The notes: generated by a model from the letters alone, not told the origin. A stretch of 64,000 nt of DNA from Terribium retamae (GCF_022347545.1 NZ_JAKREW010000002.1:62001-126000), one strand, 5' to 3'. Numbered from the stretch's first letter, positions 18,376-29,390 are shown. A program made the numbers and translations.

Positions 18376-19544
18376 TTCCGTTCGGGATCGATCGCCACTG
18401 CCGAGATCGGCACGATCTCGATGCCGCGCTTCTTGGCTTCGTTCACCCAGGAGACCACGGCATCGACGGTAACGTTGAAAGCTGAACCCGTGCCAACCGC
18501 ATATCCCTTGGCGCGCGCCGTCGCCTCCAGTTCGTCGAGTTTCTTCAAGATGGCGCCGCGTTCCTGCACGCTGTCGATCGCGGTATCGGCAATCGCCAGC
18601 GGCACGCCGTCCTTCTTTGCAAGATCGGGCGCCACGCTACGTGCCGAGGAGCCGTCGTCGAGATACCCGATGCCCCGCCTGGCGAGTTCTGCCATCACCG
18701 GTCCGAAGGCCTCCGGGTCGGACGAGAAGCGCGCACCCATATAGTTCATCACTGCCGTGTAATTCGTGGTACGCGACAGCACCCAGCGCAGGTTGTTGAG
18801 GTTTTCTTCCTCGCTGGCATCGACGGTCAGCGTGTTGCGGCCCGGATTCACATTGGGATAATCGAACGGTTCCAATGGCAGTTGCATGATGATCTCATGG
18901 CCGCGCCGGCGCGCCTCCTGCATCCAACGGCCGATGCTGTTGCCTTGCGAGGCAAAGGCGAGCGTCACTTCGCCCGGCAGTTTGGCGATCGCCGATTGCG
19001 TACCTGTCTGCGACACGGCAAGTCCCCCAATGACAATGGCGACCCGGGCGCCACGCGTACCGGACCAGGGACGGGCATAGACATCGAACGGCCGTCGCCC
19101 ATCCGCCGACCGGGTCGGCAGGGGACCGCCTTCGCCGTCTTCGATCAGCGCCTTGTCAGGCAGATGCGCGACGGAAAGATTCTGGCCGACCGCGGAAGCG
19201 TCCTGGATGACGATACCGGCTTGCCCGCCCGTATCGGTGGGCTGAACGCGGATGATCTGCGGGCCGTCGTTCTTTTTCGGCTGCGGTATCGGTTTTGGCT
19301 CTGCAGCCGGCGTCTGAGCCACAGCCTCAGCCGGCTTCACGTCCTGGGGTGCCGGAGTGGCGACAACCACAGGCTTGCGGAACGGCTTTTCGCCGAAGGC
19401 GATCAGCGTCGAAGCACCGATCACAGCCAAAACGCCTAAAATCCCTGCTGCCTGGCCGCGGCTGAACCGTCGCGCGGGACGCGACGCAGACGCTCGGACT
19501 GATTGTCCGAGTGGACGCTCGATCTCCTTGGTGAAATCTGCCAA
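18372..19544 (-). CDS. Divergent polysaccharide deacetylase family protein
   Basis: About 390 residues. After a cytoplasmic N-terminus ([13 protein letters not shown]) comes one membrane helix ([19 protein letters not shown], about 35-52), a Pro/Ala-rich linker, and a C-terminal NodB-like barrel of the divergent polysaccharide deacetylase family (YibQ type): [56 protein letters not shown]. The usual first metal Asp-Asp pair is replaced by IGGLA, so activity is doubtful. It probably acts at the cell envelope, consistent with neighbouring ctpA and envC. TTG at 19544 (AGGGG upstream) fits the family start; GTG at 19568 is an alternative. Confidence 0.82.
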   Translation of the reverse strand: MADFTKEIERPLGQSVRASASRPARRFSRGQAAGILGVLAVIGASTLIAFGEKPFRKPVVVATPAPQDVKPAEAVAQTPAAEPKPIPQPKKNDGPQIIRVQPTDTGGQAGIVIQDASAVGQNLSVAHLPDKALIEDGEGGPLPTRSADGRRPFDVYARPWSGTRGARVAIVIGGLAVSQTGTQSAIAKLPGEVTLAFASQGNSIGRWMQEARRRGHEIIMQLPLEPFDYPNVNPGRNTLTVDASEEENLNNLRWVLSRTTNYTAVMNYMGARFSSDPEAFGPVMAELARRGIGYLDDGSSARSVAPDLAKKDGVPLAIADTAIDSVQERGAILKKLDELEATARAKGYAVGTGSAFNVTVDAVVSWVNEAKKRGIEIVPISAVAIDPERK

Positions 19545-19598
19545 GCCGCCAACCCCTGCCGCCTGCACGACGTTCTACGCAAGCCTCCGAATCAAACT

Positions 19599-19620
19599 GC
19601 CGGAACCTTGCGGTTCCGGC
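19599..19620 (-). terminator. Hairpin after ctpA, possible terminator
   Basis: Perfect 9-bp stem GCCGGAACC with GGTTCCGGC and a 4-nt loop, followed on the minus strand by a weak T run (AGTTTGAT). It lies between the ctpA stop and the deacetylase start and may only attenuate read-through. Confidence 0.55.
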
Positions 19621-19673
19621 AGCATCGCATTGCTGCGTTCGAGCAGCCAGTGTCCTTTGGAAGAACGCCAGCT

Positions 19674-21005
19674 TTACTGGTTCATCACCGCCTTGTCTGG
19701 GTTCGGCGGGAAGGCTGGATCAGTCTTTTCGCCGCGCAGCAGCTGTTCGGCGAAGATCAGCTGCAGGTCATTCTTCGGATCCGGCGGCACGTAGGCGGCC
19801 GAGCCCGAGCCCTGCGAGCTCTCCTCGACACCCTTGATATGGCCCTTGAGGTCCGACTCCCCGCGGGTCAGGTCACGTCCCTGCAACTCGGCCGGCACCG
19901 GCTGATCGACCTTGATGTCGGGCGTGATGCCCTTGCCCTGGATCGATTTGCCGGACGGGGTGTAGTAGAGCGCCGTCGTCAGGCGCAGCGCCCCGTTCTC
20001 GCCGAGCGGGATGATGGTCTGCACTGAACCCTTGCCGAAGGACTGCGTGCCCACCACGGTTGCGCGCTTCATATCCTGCAGCGCGCCGGCAACGATCTCC
20101 GAGGCGCTGGCCGAGCCGCCGTTGACGAGCACCACCAGCGGCTTGCCGTCGATCTCGTCGGTCGTCTTGGTCTTGGCGTCGAAGCGGGTCACGTCCTTCG
20201 GATCGCGGCCGCGCGTCGAAACGATCTCGCCTCGCTTCAGGAATGCGTCGGAAACCGAAACGGCCTGATCGAGCAGACCGCCCGGATTGAGCCGCAGGTC
20301 GAGCACATAGCCTTTCAGCTTGTCCTTGGGCACCTGCTTCTTGATCTCGGCGATCGCGTTCTGCAGGTCGTCATAGGTCTTTTCGGTGAAGGAGTTGATC
20401 TTCATATAGCCGATGTCGTTCTCGACCCTGAATTTCACTGCCTTGACCTTGATGATGTCGCGCACGACGGTCAGCTCGATCGGCTTGTCTGCGCCTTGGC
20501 GCAGGATGGTCAGCTTGATCGGCGTGTTGACCGCGCCGCGCATCTTGTCGACGGCATCGTTCAGCGTCAGGCCGCGCACTTCGTCGCCATCGATCTTGGC
20601 GATGTAGTCGCCGGCCAGAACACCGGCCTTGGCGGCGGGCGTGTCGTCGATCGGGGCGATGACCTTGACGAGGTCGTTTTCCATCGTGACTTCGATGCCC
20701 AGGCCGCCGAACTCGCCCTTGGTCTGCACGCGCATATCCTGCGCCTGCTCGGAATTCATGTAGGACGAATGGGGATCGAGCGAAGACAGCATGCCGTTGA
20801 TGGCATTTTCCACCAGCGACTTGTCGTCCGGCGGCGTCACATATTGCGCGCGCACGCGTTCGAAGATGTCACCGAAGATCGCAAGCTGCTTATAGGTTTC
20901 GGAGCCTGCCGCGTTCGCCGCGGAACTTGGAACCCCATAGACCAGGCTCATGGCAGACGCACCCATCAGCGCGCCGGCAACCAAGAGCGACAGTTTCCGC
21001 ATCAT
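19674..21005 (-). CDS. ctpA: C-terminal processing serine protease (S41 family, CtpA)
   Basis: A 443-residue periplasmic protease. A signal peptide (MRKLSLLVAGALMGASAMSL) is followed by a PDZ domain (about residues 85-170, GEFGGLGIEVTMENDLVKV) and the S41 catalytic core with the serine in NGGSASASEIVAGAL and the lysine in GTQSFGKGSVQT. It trims C-termini of envelope proteins and in several bacteria controls peptidoglycan hydrolases, which suits the upstream EnvC-like gene. The ATG at 21005 starts 1 nt after the envC stop; a frame running 49 codons further upstream overlaps envC and is rejected. Confidence 0.94.
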   Translation of the reverse strand: MMRKLSLLVAGALMGASAMSLVYGVPSSAANAAGSETYKQLAIFGDIFERVRAQYVTPPDDKSLVENAINGMLSSLDPHSSYMNSEQAQDMRVQTKGEFGGLGIEVTMENDLVKVIAPIDDTPAAKAGVLAGDYIAKIDGDEVRGLTLNDAVDKMRGAVNTPIKLTILRQGADKPIELTVVRDIIKVKAVKFRVENDIGYMKINSFTEKTYDDLQNAIAEIKKQVPKDKLKGYVLDLRLNPGGLLDQAVSVSDAFLKRGEIVSTRGRDPKDVTRFDAKTKTTDEIDGKPLVVLVNGGSASASEIVAGALQDMKRATVVGTQSFGKGSVQTIIPLGENGALRLTTALYYTPSGKSIQGKGITPDIKVDQPVPAELQGRDLTRGESDLKGHIKGVEESSQGSGSAAYVPPDPKNDLQLIFAEQLLRGEKTDPAFPPNPDKAVMNQ

Positions 21006-21006
21006 T

Positions 21007-22320
21007 TCACGTCCTTCCAGAGAATCGCTCCGCCCACCATGGGTTAGGATCGACGGGTTTTCCATCCTTGCGGAACTCGATGTAGAGTTCCGGCGTGGTA
21101 TTTCCATTCTGCGTTGCCGACGTGCTCGCCACACGGGCTTCGCCCATGGCACCGATTGGTTCGCCCGCGAGCACGGCTTGGCCTGCCGCTACGTTCAATT
21201 TGCTCATTCCCGCCAGGACGACATGATAGCCGTCGCCGGCGTTCAGGATCAAGAGTTGCCCATAGGAACGAAATGGTCCCGCATAAAGGACGCTCCCATC
21301 CGCCGGCGCGGTCACGATGGCGCCCGATTGTGTCGCAACCATGTCACCCTGCATGGTGCCGCCGGTGCCGTCCTCACCGCCGAAACGGCGCCGGATCTTG
21401 CCGGTAACGGGCAAGGCAACCTGGCCCTGCAGGGCGGAAAACGGAGCGGATGAGGCAAGGCGGTTCGCTTCCGGAACAGCGGCGGCTGCCGCCTTTGCAT
21501 CGGCATCAGCCTGAGCAGCCGCGTCCTGCCTCGCCTTTTCGGCTGCCTTGCGTGTCTTTTCCGCCTCGGCGTCTAGGGAAGCGATCAAATCTTTGAGACT
21601 GGAGGCTTTCGCGGCAAGATCGCGGGCCTTCTTCTGCTCGTCCACGAGAGCCGTTTCGGTTTCGGCCTGCAGTTTTTCCTTTGCCTGCAGCAAAAGATTG
21701 AGCCGCTGCTTCTCCGCCACCTGGTCGGTGACGGCGGCGGTGAGCCGCGTTCGCTCCGCCTCGATCGAAGTCGTCACTCGCGTCAGTTCCTTCAATTCGG
21801 CCAGGACGACCTCGGCTCGCTGGCGCAGTTCCGGCACCACGGCGCCGAGAAGGATCGCACTGCGCACGGAAGACAACGCGTCTTCCGGTTTGACCAGGAT
21901 GGCTGGAGGCGGGTTGAGCCCCATGCGCTGCAGTGCACCCAGCACTTCCGCAAGCACATCACGGCGCGCCGCCAGCGATTCGCGTAGCTTTTTCTCCTGG
22001 TCTTTGAGGCCGTCCAGCTTGCCGCTGATGTCTTCGATATCCTGCCCGAGCTTCTGCTCGGTCTTGGCAGACTGGATGAGTGCGGCGGTAATCGACGCGG
22101 AGTCTTTCTTCACCGTGGCGATGTCGGCGGCGAGCTTGCTCAGGCGCTCCGCCGAAAGCGTGATTTCCCTGGAGATCCGTTCATATTCGGCGCGATTCCC
22201 GTCAGCATCGGGTGCAGCCTCGGGCGTATCTTCCGCCTTTGCCGAAAACGACGCGACGAGCGCGGCGGCAATCAAGCAGCCGCGCACGAAGCCGGTTTTC
22301 GATCTTGCACGCTCAATCAT
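21007..22320 (-). CDS. EnvC-like murein hydrolase activator (degenerate M23 domain)
   Basis: A 437-residue periplasmic protein. A signal peptide (GCLIAAALVASFSAKAE) precedes two long coiled-coil stretches (about residues 35-135 and 165-290) and a C-terminal LytM/M23 domain (about 310-437). The zinc ligands of active M23 enzymes are missing: no His in the segment RFGGEDGTGGTMQGD, and the HLHFE motif is ELYIEF. This is the pattern of EnvC, which activates amidases rather than cutting peptidoglycan itself. It lies directly before ctpA with 1 nt between them, so activator and protease are co-expressed. Confidence 0.88.
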   Translation of the reverse strand: MIERARSKTGFVRGCLIAAALVASFSAKAEDTPEAAPDADGNRAEYERISREITLSAERLSKLAADIATVKKDSASITAALIQSAKTEQKLGQDIEDISGKLDGLKDQEKKLRESLAARRDVLAEVLGALQRMGLNPPPAILVKPEDALSSVRSAILLGAVVPELRQRAEVVLAELKELTRVTTSIEAERTRLTAAVTDQVAEKQRLNLLLQAKEKLQAETETALVDEQKKARDLAAKASSLKDLIASLDAEAEKTRKAAEKARQDAAAQADADAKAAAAAVPEANRLASSAPFSALQGQVALPVTGKIRRRFGGEDGTGGTMQGDMVATQSGAIVTAPADGSVLYAGPFRSYGQLLILNAGDGYHVVLAGMSKLNVAAGQAVLAGEPIGAMGEARVASTSATQNGNTTPELYIEFRKDGKPVDPNPWWAERFSGRT

Positions 22321-22430
22321 GGAAGCCTGACTGTATTTCCGGCTTCGTTAACGAACCATCAACCATAAGTGCTCGCCCCTTCAGCACCCAGGGCTTCTCA
22401 GGCCGCAATGGGGCGAAAATCGGTCAAGAG

Positions 22431-22913
22431 CTATGAACGATGATAGGGATGACCCGCAAGGATCGTCGCTGCCCGGTAGAGCTGTTCACCCAGCATGACC
22501 CGCACCAGTTGATGCGGCCAAGTCATGGCGCCCAATGAGACCACCAGATCGGCCTGGTCACGCAGCGACTGGTCGTGGCCGTCGGCGCCACCGATGGCTA
22601 AGACCACGGCTTTGCGGCCGCCATCGCGAAACAATCCGATGCGACCTGCGAACTCTTCGGAGGAAAAATGCCGTCCCCGCTCGTCAAGCAGGATCAATGC
22701 TCCACCTGGCTGCAGCTGGGTCTGGAGCTTCTGGCCTTCCTCGCGCCGGCGTTCGCTGGCGGTCTGGCCACGGCTTTCGGGAACTTCGGTAACGCCGGAG
22801 AATTCCAGGCCGATCGCGGGACCACTTTTCGCGAAGCGGTCGAAGTAACGAGCTGCCAAATCCCTTTCGGGGCCGGCTTTCATCCGGCCCACGGCATGTA
22901 TGATGATCTTCAT
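22431..22913 (-). CDS. rlmH: 23S rRNA (pseudouridine-1915-N3) methyltransferase
   Basis: A 160-residue SPOUT-class methyltransferase that modifies pseudouridine 1915 of 23S rRNA. Family landmarks are the N-terminal MKIIIHAVGRMKAGPERDLA, the SAM-binding knot region VVLAIGGADGHDQSL and SLGAMTWPHQLVRVMLGEQL, and the C-terminal HPYHRS. Length and gene order (rsfS upstream, 25 nt) are as in most alphaproteobacteria. Confidence 0.96.
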   Translation of the reverse strand: MKIIIHAVGRMKAGPERDLAARYFDRFAKSGPAIGLEFSGVTEVPESRGQTASERRREEGQKLQTQLQPGGALILLDERGRHFSSEEFAGRIGLFRDGGRKAVVLAIGGADGHDQSLRDQADLVVSLGAMTWPHQLVRVMLGEQLYRAATILAGHPYHRS

Positions 22914-22938
22914 CCCTGCCTCTAAGAAGCCTTACGGC

Positions 22939-23316
22939 TCAGTGGAGGGTCTCTTCTTCAAGGTCGGGTGCCTGCCACATCTTTTCAAGATTGTAGAAGT
23001 CACGCACCTCGGGTCGGAAGACGTGGACGATGATATCGCCGGAATCGATCAGCACCCAGTCGGCGCTGGCCAGCCCCTCGACACGCGCATCGCCGTAGCC
23101 GGCGTCCTTGAGCGCTTTGAGGAGATGATCGGCAACCGCCGTCACATGACGGTTCGATCGGCCCGACGCGACGACCATGTAGTCGCCAAGGCTCGATTTT
23201 CCCTGGATGTCGATGGAGACGATGTTTTCGGCCTTGGAGTCTTCCAGACTGGCAAGGACTGTCTTGATGGCGCGGGCCGAGGCGTCGATGCCGCCTATCC
23301 CGGCCGCCGAAGGCAC
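22939..23316 (-). CDS. rsfS: Ribosome silencing factor RsfS
   Basis: A protein of about 125 residues that binds L14 and blocks subunit joining in slow growth. The core reads SLEDSKAENIVSIDIQGKSS then LGDYMVVASGRSNRHV, with VLIDSGDIIVHVFRPEVRDF and YNLEKMW near the C-terminus, all typical. The GTG at 23316 is the nearest standard start. The frame stays open upstream with no ATG, and a CTG preceded by AAGGAAAG would add about 15 residues (…RTALRKKADI), so the true N-terminus is uncertain. Confidence 0.93.
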   Translation of the reverse strand: MPSAAGIGGIDASARAIKTVLASLEDSKAENIVSIDIQGKSSLGDYMVVASGRSNRHVTAVADHLLKALKDAGYGDARVEGLASADWVLIDSGDIIVHVFRPEVRDFYNLEKMWQAPDLEEETLH

Positions 23317-23447
23317 GATGTCGGCCTTCTTCCGCAGTGCTGTTCTCAGTGTCTTTCCTTTCGCGACAAGAACAACGAAGTCACCAACAAAATCAGGTGA
23401 CGCTAATTAGATAGGCAGAGTCGCATTGCAGTTTCAAGACAAGCCGG

Positions 23448-23544
23448 GAGTAATTCCAGCAAAAGTGCGCAGCGGTTTTGCGTCCGGAATTACGGAAAAA
23501 CAATGCCTTGGAGCGTATCCGCGTTTCCGTGAAACGAAAACGCT
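23448..23544. repeat. RIME-like palindromic repeat, diverged copy
   Basis: Both halves are recognisable: GAGTAATTCCAGCAAAAG ... TCCGGAATTACGG, spacer, then GAGCGTATCCGCGTTTCC ... AAAACGCT. Several mismatches in the arms suggest an older copy. It separates rsfS from nadD. Confidence 0.75.
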
Positions 23545-23592
23545 GTCGGCTCACATTTGCCCATCAAAGCGCTGATCTGTCTTGGAAAAGCG

Positions 23593-24267
23593 CTATTTCT
23601 TTGCTGCCCGCCGTATCGCAGTCGACGACAGCAGCGAACGCGGACCATGGATGAAGGTCCAGGCCGGCGCCCGCATATGCGCCAGAATGGGGGCGTCACC
23701 TTCGTCGACGCGGGCATAGTCGAAGGTCTTGGCGACGACCGACGACAGGAAAGACAAGGTCGCCCCCGGCCGGTCGATCACGGCAATCGGGAACGTCATG
23801 GCGATCTGGCGCCAGCGCTGCCAATGATGGAAGTCGCGCAGGGAATCCGCTCCCATGATCCAGACGAAATCGACACCCGGGTTCTTGGCACGCACCAGCG
23901 CCAGCGTATCGGCCGTATAGCGTATATGGTGGCTGGCCTCGAAGGCTGTCACCTTGATGCGCGGGTTCCTGGAGATCTTTTCCGAAAGCCGGATGCGTTC
24001 GGCGAGCGGTGCGAGCTCGCGTGTGCTCTTCAACGGATTTCCCGGCGTGACGATCCACCACAGTTGGTCGAGGGCAAGTCTTCTCAGGGCAATCTCGGCG
24101 ACAAGCGCATGGCCGGCGTGCGGCGGGTTGAACGACCCTCCGAACAGGCCGACCTGCATGCCCTTTTCAACATAGGGCATGCGCAGGTACTGCGCAGGAA
24201 AACCGTCCGGCTTGCGCGCAGCTTCAATTCCTTGGCCAGTCTCGGTCGGAGGTCCATCGGATCTCAA
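23593..24267 (-). CDS. nadD: Nicotinate-nucleotide adenylyltransferase
   Basis: A nucleotidyltransferase of NAD synthesis joining nicotinate mononucleotide to AMP. The class motif GLFGGSFNPPHAGHALVAE (about residues 40-58 from the TTG start) contains the HxGH motif, and GPRSLLSSTAIRRA holds the C-terminal SSTxIR motif. The TTG at 24267 has GGGGA 8 nt upstream and yields an N-terminal extension like that of other rhizobial NadD; ATG at 24180 (MPYVEKGMQVGLFGG) is an alternative without a good ribosome site. It follows proA by 36 nt in the obgE-proB-proA-nadD order. Confidence 0.95.
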   Translation of the reverse strand: MRSDGPPTETGQGIEAARKPDGFPAQYLRMPYVEKGMQVGLFGGSFNPPHAGHALVAEIALRRLALDQLWWIVTPGNPLKSTRELAPLAERIRLSEKISRNPRIKVTAFEASHHIRYTADTLALVRAKNPGVDFVWIMGADSLRDFHHWQRWRQIAMTFPIAVIDRPGATLSFLSSVVAKTFDYARVDEGDAPILAHMRAPAWTFIHGPRSLLSSTAIRRAAKK

Positions 24268-24303
24268 ATTCTGGTCCCCAACCGCCTGGACACGGGAGCG
24301 GCG

Positions 24304-25596
24304 CTAAGGCCGCACCTGCCCATTGCCGCGCACGCGATATTTGAACGAAGTGAGCTGTTCCACGCCGACCGGCCCGCGCGCGTGCATCTTGCCGGTGGCG
24401 ATGCCGATTTCGGCCCCCATGCCGAACTCGCCGCCATCGGCGAATTGCGTGGACGCGTTATGCAGCAGGATGGCGGAATCGATTTCGTTGAAGAAGCGCT
24501 CTACGGCGGCAGCATCCTCGGCCACGATCGCCTCGGTGTGATGCGAGGAAAACGTCTCGATATGCTCGATGGCGCCGCCGACGCCGTCAACCAGCTTCAC
24601 TGCAATGATGGCATCGAGATATTCTGTCACCCAGTCCGCATCCGTTGCCGGTGTCGCATCGGAAAACGCCTTCAGCACATCGGCATCGGCATGGAGTTCG
24701 CAGCCGGCATCGCGCAAGGCTTCCAGCACCGGAACGAGATGCGTGGAGGCCACGGCGCGGTCGATCAGCAGCGTTTCCGCCGCCCCACAGATGCCGGTGC
24801 GCCGCATCTTGGCGTTGACTGCGATCTTCACCGCCATGGCGAGATCGGCCGACTTGTCGATGTAGAGATGACAGATGCCTTCGAGATGCGCGAAGACCGG
24901 AACCCGGGCCTCGGTCTGCACGCGCTCGACAAGGCTGCGCCCGCCACGCGGAATGATGACGTCCAGATTGCCGGACAGGCCCTTCAGCATCTCGCCGACG
25001 GCAGCGCGATCGGTGGTCGGCACCAGCTGGATTGCATCTTCCGGCAGCCCGGCCGCCTTCAGCCCTTCGACGAGGCAGGCATGGATGGCGGCAGACGAAT
25101 TGATCGAGTCGGAGCCGCCGCGCAGCACCACCGCATTGCCGGCCTTCAGGCACAGCGCCCCGGCATCCGCCGTCACATTCGGACGGCTCTCATAGATCAC
25201 GCCGATGACGCCGAGCGGCGTGCGGACGCGCTCGATATTCAAGCCGTTCGGGCGGTCCCATTCGGCGATCACGTCGCCGACCGGATCCTTCAGCGCAGCG
25301 ATTTCACGGATACCGTCGCTCATGGCGCCGATACGTGCCGGGTTGAGTTTCAAACGGTCCATGAAGGACGGCGAAAGTCCTGCTTCCTCGCCATTCGCCA
25401 CATCGATGGCATTGGCTTCCAGGATTTCTTTTTCGTTGCGCAGGATGGCATCGGCCATCGCCGAGAGAGCGGCATTCTTGGCAGCGGTCGACGCAATGGC
25501 GAGCGGCCGAACGGCGGCGCGCGCCTTGCGGCCGATTGCAGCCATCAGCTGGCCCGTATCGGCCGCCGACCCTTCATGCAGCTTCAGCATGCTCAT
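24304..25596 (-). CDS. proA: Glutamate-5-semialdehyde dehydrogenase (gamma-glutamyl phosphate reductase)
   Basis: A 430-residue enzyme that reduces gamma-glutamyl phosphate with NADPH in the second step of proline synthesis. Family features: [37 protein letters not shown], the catalytic cysteine in [13 protein letters not shown], and [20 protein letters not shown]. Its ATG overlaps the proB stop by 4 bp (ATGA), so the two consecutive enzymes are translationally coupled, which suits the unstable intermediate. Confidence 0.97.
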   Translation of the reverse strand: MSMLKLHEGSAADTGQLMAAIGRKARAAVRPLAIASTAAKNAALSAMADAILRNEKEILEANAIDVANGEEAGLSPSFMDRLKLNPARIGAMSDGIREIAALKDPVGDVIAEWDRPNGLNIERVRTPLGVIGVIYESRPNVTADAGALCLKAGNAVVLRGGSDSINSSAAIHACLVEGLKAAGLPEDAIQLVPTTDRAAVGEMLKGLSGNLDVIIPRGGRSLVERVQTEARVPVFAHLEGICHLYIDKSADLAMAVKIAVNAKMRRTGICGAAETLLIDRAVASTHLVPVLEALRDAGCELHADADVLKAFSDATPATDADWVTEYLDAIIAVKLVDGVGGAIEHIETFSSHHTEAIVAEDAAAVERFFNEIDSAILLHNASTQFADGGEFGMGAEIGIATGKMHARGPVGVEQLTSFKYRVRGNGQVRP

Positions 25597-26729
25597 TCTC
25601 CACTTTGCCCGGCATGGCTGACCACCAGATCGTCACGGTGGATCATCGCCGAGCGCGCCTCATAGCCGAGAACCGTTTCGATCTCGGCCGTCTTGAGACC
25701 GGCGATTCTTACGGCATCGGCGGCATCATAGGCAACCAACCCGCGTGCGATCTCGCGCCCTTCGGGCGACAGGATAGCAACGGTATCGCCACGTGCAAAA
25801 TTGCCGCTGACCAATTTCACGCCCGCCGGCAACAAGGATTTGCCTGACATCAGCGCGCCGATGGCGCCGGCATCGACGGTTAGTCGCCCCGCCGGCTCGA
25901 GTTGTCCCGCGATCCAGGTCTTGTAACCTTTCACCGGCGTCGGGCTCGGTTTGAAGAAGGTGGCGCGCTCGCCGCGTTCGATCGCCATCAGCGGCGACAG
26001 ACGCGTGCCCGAGGTGATGACCATCGCAGTGCCTGCCGCATTGGCGATCTTGCCGGCATCGAGCTTGGTGCGCATGCCGCCACGCGACAGTTCGGAGGCC
26101 GCGGCACCCGCCATCGCTTCGATATCCGGCGTGATGCGCTCGACGACCGGAATGAACTCGGCATTTGGATCGCGTGCCGGCGGTGCCGTATAAAGCCCAT
26201 CGATGTCGGAAAGCAGCACCAGGAGGTCGGCGCCCATCATTGTGGCGACACGCGCCGCCAGACGATCGTTGTCGCCATAGCGGATTTCGGACGTCGCCAC
26301 CGTGTCGTTCTCGTTGATGACCGGCACCGCCTTCATCTTGAGCAAGGTCGAGATGGTGGCGCGCGCATTGAGATAGCGCCGACGCTCCTCGGTATCGCCC
26401 AAAGTGAGCAGGATCTGACCTGATTTCAGGCCATGACCGCCAAGGGCATCCGACCACGCACCAGCCAATGCGATCTGCCCGACGGCGGCGGCGGCCTGGC
26501 TTTCCTCGAGCTTCAAGGCGCGTTTGCCGAGCCCGAGGATTGTGCGGCCGAGCGCAATGGCGCCGGAGGATACGACGAGCACTTCCGCACCGTGGGCGGC
26601 CAGCGTGCCGATATCCTGCGCCAGCGAGGCCAGCCATTCGCGCTTCAACCCGGTTGTGCGGTCGACCAGCAGCGCCGAGCCGATCTTGACCGTGATGCGG
26701 CGGTATTTCTTCAGAGACTGCACGGACAT
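25593..26729 (-). CDS. proB: Glutamate 5-kinase
   Basis: A 378-residue kinase that phosphorylates glutamate at the start of proline synthesis. The amino acid kinase domain (1-255) has [35 protein letters not shown] and [12 protein letters not shown]; a PUA domain follows (about 275-365). The gene starts 2 nt after the obgE stop and overlaps proA, so obgE, proB, proA and probably nadD form one transcription unit. Feedback inhibition by proline is usual for the family. Confidence 0.97.
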   Translation of the reverse strand: MSVQSLKKYRRITVKIGSALLVDRTTGLKREWLASLAQDIGTLAAHGAEVLVVSSGAIALGRTILGLGKRALKLEESQAAAAVGQIALAGAWSDALGGHGLKSGQILLTLGDTEERRRYLNARATISTLLKMKAVPVINENDTVATSEIRYGDNDRLAARVATMMGADLLVLLSDIDGLYTAPPARDPNAEFIPVVERITPDIEAMAGAAASELSRGGMRTKLDAGKIANAAGTAMVITSGTRLSPLMAIERGERATFFKPSPTPVKGYKTWIAGQLEPAGRLTVDAGAIGALMSGKSLLPAGVKLVSGNFARGDTVAILSPEGREIARGLVAYDAADAVRIAGLKTAEIETVLGYEARSAMIHRDDLVVSHAGQSGE

Positions 26730-26731
26730 TC

Positions 26732-27781
<1,050 letters not shown>

Positions 27782-27879
27782 CTATGGAGTTTCATGAACC
27801 TGTCTGCTCTAAACCATGGAAAGGCCTAGAGCGAAAGCAGGCACGGCCGATTTTGCGGCCGGAGGCGGGAGAGTTGGTT

Positions 27880-28749
27880 ATGCGGATTGTCTCTTACAAC
27901 ATCCAGTACGGCATCGGCCTCGACGGCCGCTACGACCTCGCCCGCATTGCCGATACCGTCCGCGGCGCCGACGTCATCGCCCTCCAGGAGGTGTCGCGCA
28001 ACAATCCGCGCAATGGCGGACACGACATGGTGGCCGCGATCGGCGAAGCTTTGCCGGAGTATTTTGCCGTCTATGGCTCCAATTTCGAAGCGAATATCGG
28101 CTCGTCGATCGTTGGCGGCCGCGCCTGCACGGTCACGTTCCAGCTCGGTAACATGGTGCTCTCGAAGACACCGATCCATCTCTCGCGCAACCTGCTTCTG
28201 CCGCGAAGCCGATCCGTCGGCACCATGAACTTCCAGCGCGGCGCCATCGAAGCCCTCGTCGAGACGCCGCTCGGCTTCGTGCGCTTCTATTCGACCCATC
28301 TCGATCATCGCAATCCCGTCGAGCGCGCAAGGCAGATCCGCTTCCTGCGAGACCGTGTGCTCAGCTATCCGATCGAAGGCGGCGGCCTGAGCGGCCTCGA
28401 CGAGATCGGCCTGCCGGAGCCGCCGTGCCCCGAAGCTTTTGTCGTGATGGGCGACTTCAACATGCTGGCCGGTTCGCCCGAATATGTCGAATTCGCCGGC
28501 CTGCCCGATCACGAATTCGGCCTGCATCTCAGCGCCGACCTTGCCGTCGACGCCGCCGTGCGGCTGGCCGTCGGGGAGACGGATCTCGTCACCTGGGTCG
28601 ACCCTGAACGACCGAAGGACGAAAGCCGCCACAAGCGCATCGACTACATCTTCACCAGCGCTTCGCTGGCGGGCTCGCTGAAGCGCCTCTGGGTCGACCG
28701 CGGGGCGGACGGCTCCGACCATCTGCCCGTATGGCTCGAACTCGGCTGA
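27880..28749 (+). CDS. Endonuclease/exonuclease/phosphatase family protein
   Basis: A 289-residue metal-dependent hydrolase of the EEP superfamily. Seen motifs: RIVSYNIQYG (metal site Asn), VIALQEV (Glu), YSTHLDH, FVVMGDFNML (Asp-Asn), and the terminal GADGSDHLPVWLEL (Asp-His). No signal peptide or membrane segment is evident, so it is cytosolic. Substrate could be a phosphodiester, a sugar phosphate or nucleic acid; the sequence does not decide. The ATG at 27880 is chosen because GGGAGAG lies 8 nt before it and the family motif starts at residue 2. Divergent from obgE. Confidence 0.88.
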   Translation: MRIVSYNIQYGIGLDGRYDLARIADTVRGADVIALQEVSRNNPRNGGHDMVAAIGEALPEYFAVYGSNFEANIGSSIVGGRACTVTFQLGNMVLSKTPIHLSRNLLLPRSRSVGTMNFQRGAIEALVETPLGFVRFYSTHLDHRNPVERARQIRFLRDRVLSYPIEGGGLSGLDEIGLPEPPCPEAFVVMGDFNMLAGSPEYVEFAGLPDHEFGLHLSADLAVDAAVRLAVGETDLVTWVDPERPKDESRHKRIDYIFTSASLAGSLKRLWVDRGADGSDHLPVWLELG

Positions 28750-28753
28750 ATTC

Positions 28754-28792
28754 GAGCGGAATGACGATTCACAAAAATCGCATTCCGCTCTA
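28754..28792. repeat. Palindromic repeat forming a gene stop and likely bidirectional terminator
   Basis: GAGCGGAATGACGATT pairs with AATCGCATTCCGCTC, with one bulge and a small A-rich loop. It lies between convergent genes. Its right end CTCTA gives the TAG stop (28790-28792) of the acetyltransferase gene on the minus strand. On both strands it could act as a terminator. Confidence 0.75.
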
Positions 28793-29326
28793 GATCGTTG
28801 ATCGCCACGCATCTCGGTTTGCCTTGTCGATCAACGCCATGAGGATCATGTCGCAATAGCGGCCATCGATGCAGGCCGCATCGCGTTCGACGCCTTCCTG
28901 GACGAACCCGACTTTACGATAGAGGGCGATGGCGCGTGCATTGTCGGCATAGGCGGACAGCTCGACACGCACAATGCCTTGCCGGCGCCCTTCCGTAAGC
29001 GTCGTCTCGATCAATTGCCGGCCAAGCCCGCGCCCACGATAATCCGGCACGATTCCCATGCCGAGCGTTCCCCGATGCGCCACAACGGGCCTCTCGAGGC
29101 GCGAAATATCGCACCAGCCAACGACTTCACGCTCCACCAGCGCCACGAATTGCGGATTGCGATTCTCGATCATGCCGCGCACGAAATCGCGCGTGGTCGC
29201 CAGCGGCGGCGCTTCCAGAAAGATAAGATATCTACGCTCCTGCGCCACGATATCGAGCGCACGATGAAAGCTCTCGATATGGGCTTCAGCCATTGGCACG
29301 ATGGCAGGTGACGTCATTGGGGTCAT
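28790..29326 (-). CDS. GNAT-family N-acetyltransferase
   Basis: A 178-residue acetyltransferase. The acetyl-CoA motif A is LGMGIVPDYRGRGLGRQLIE (about residues 88-107), followed by the motif B segment VELSAYADNARAIALYRKVG. The acceptor (protein, amino acid or antibiotic) is unknown. Its length and the late ALYRKVGFVQEGVERDA pattern suit the RimI-like or phosphinothricin-type subfamilies, but I cannot place it further. The TAG stop overlaps the end of a palindromic repeat. Confidence 0.86.
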   Translation of the reverse strand: MTPMTSPAIVPMAEAHIESFHRALDIVAQERRYLIFLEAPPLATTRDFVRGMIENRNPQFVALVEREVVGWCDISRLERPVVAHRGTLGMGIVPDYRGRGLGRQLIETTLTEGRRQGIVRVELSAYADNARAIALYRKVGFVQEGVERDAACIDGRYCDMILMALIDKANRDAWRSTI

Positions 29327-29390
29327 TGTCTTGCCTGTTCCCGCTTGAAGCTGGCGACATCCATTGTCCGAATGCCGCCGGCCGAACGAG

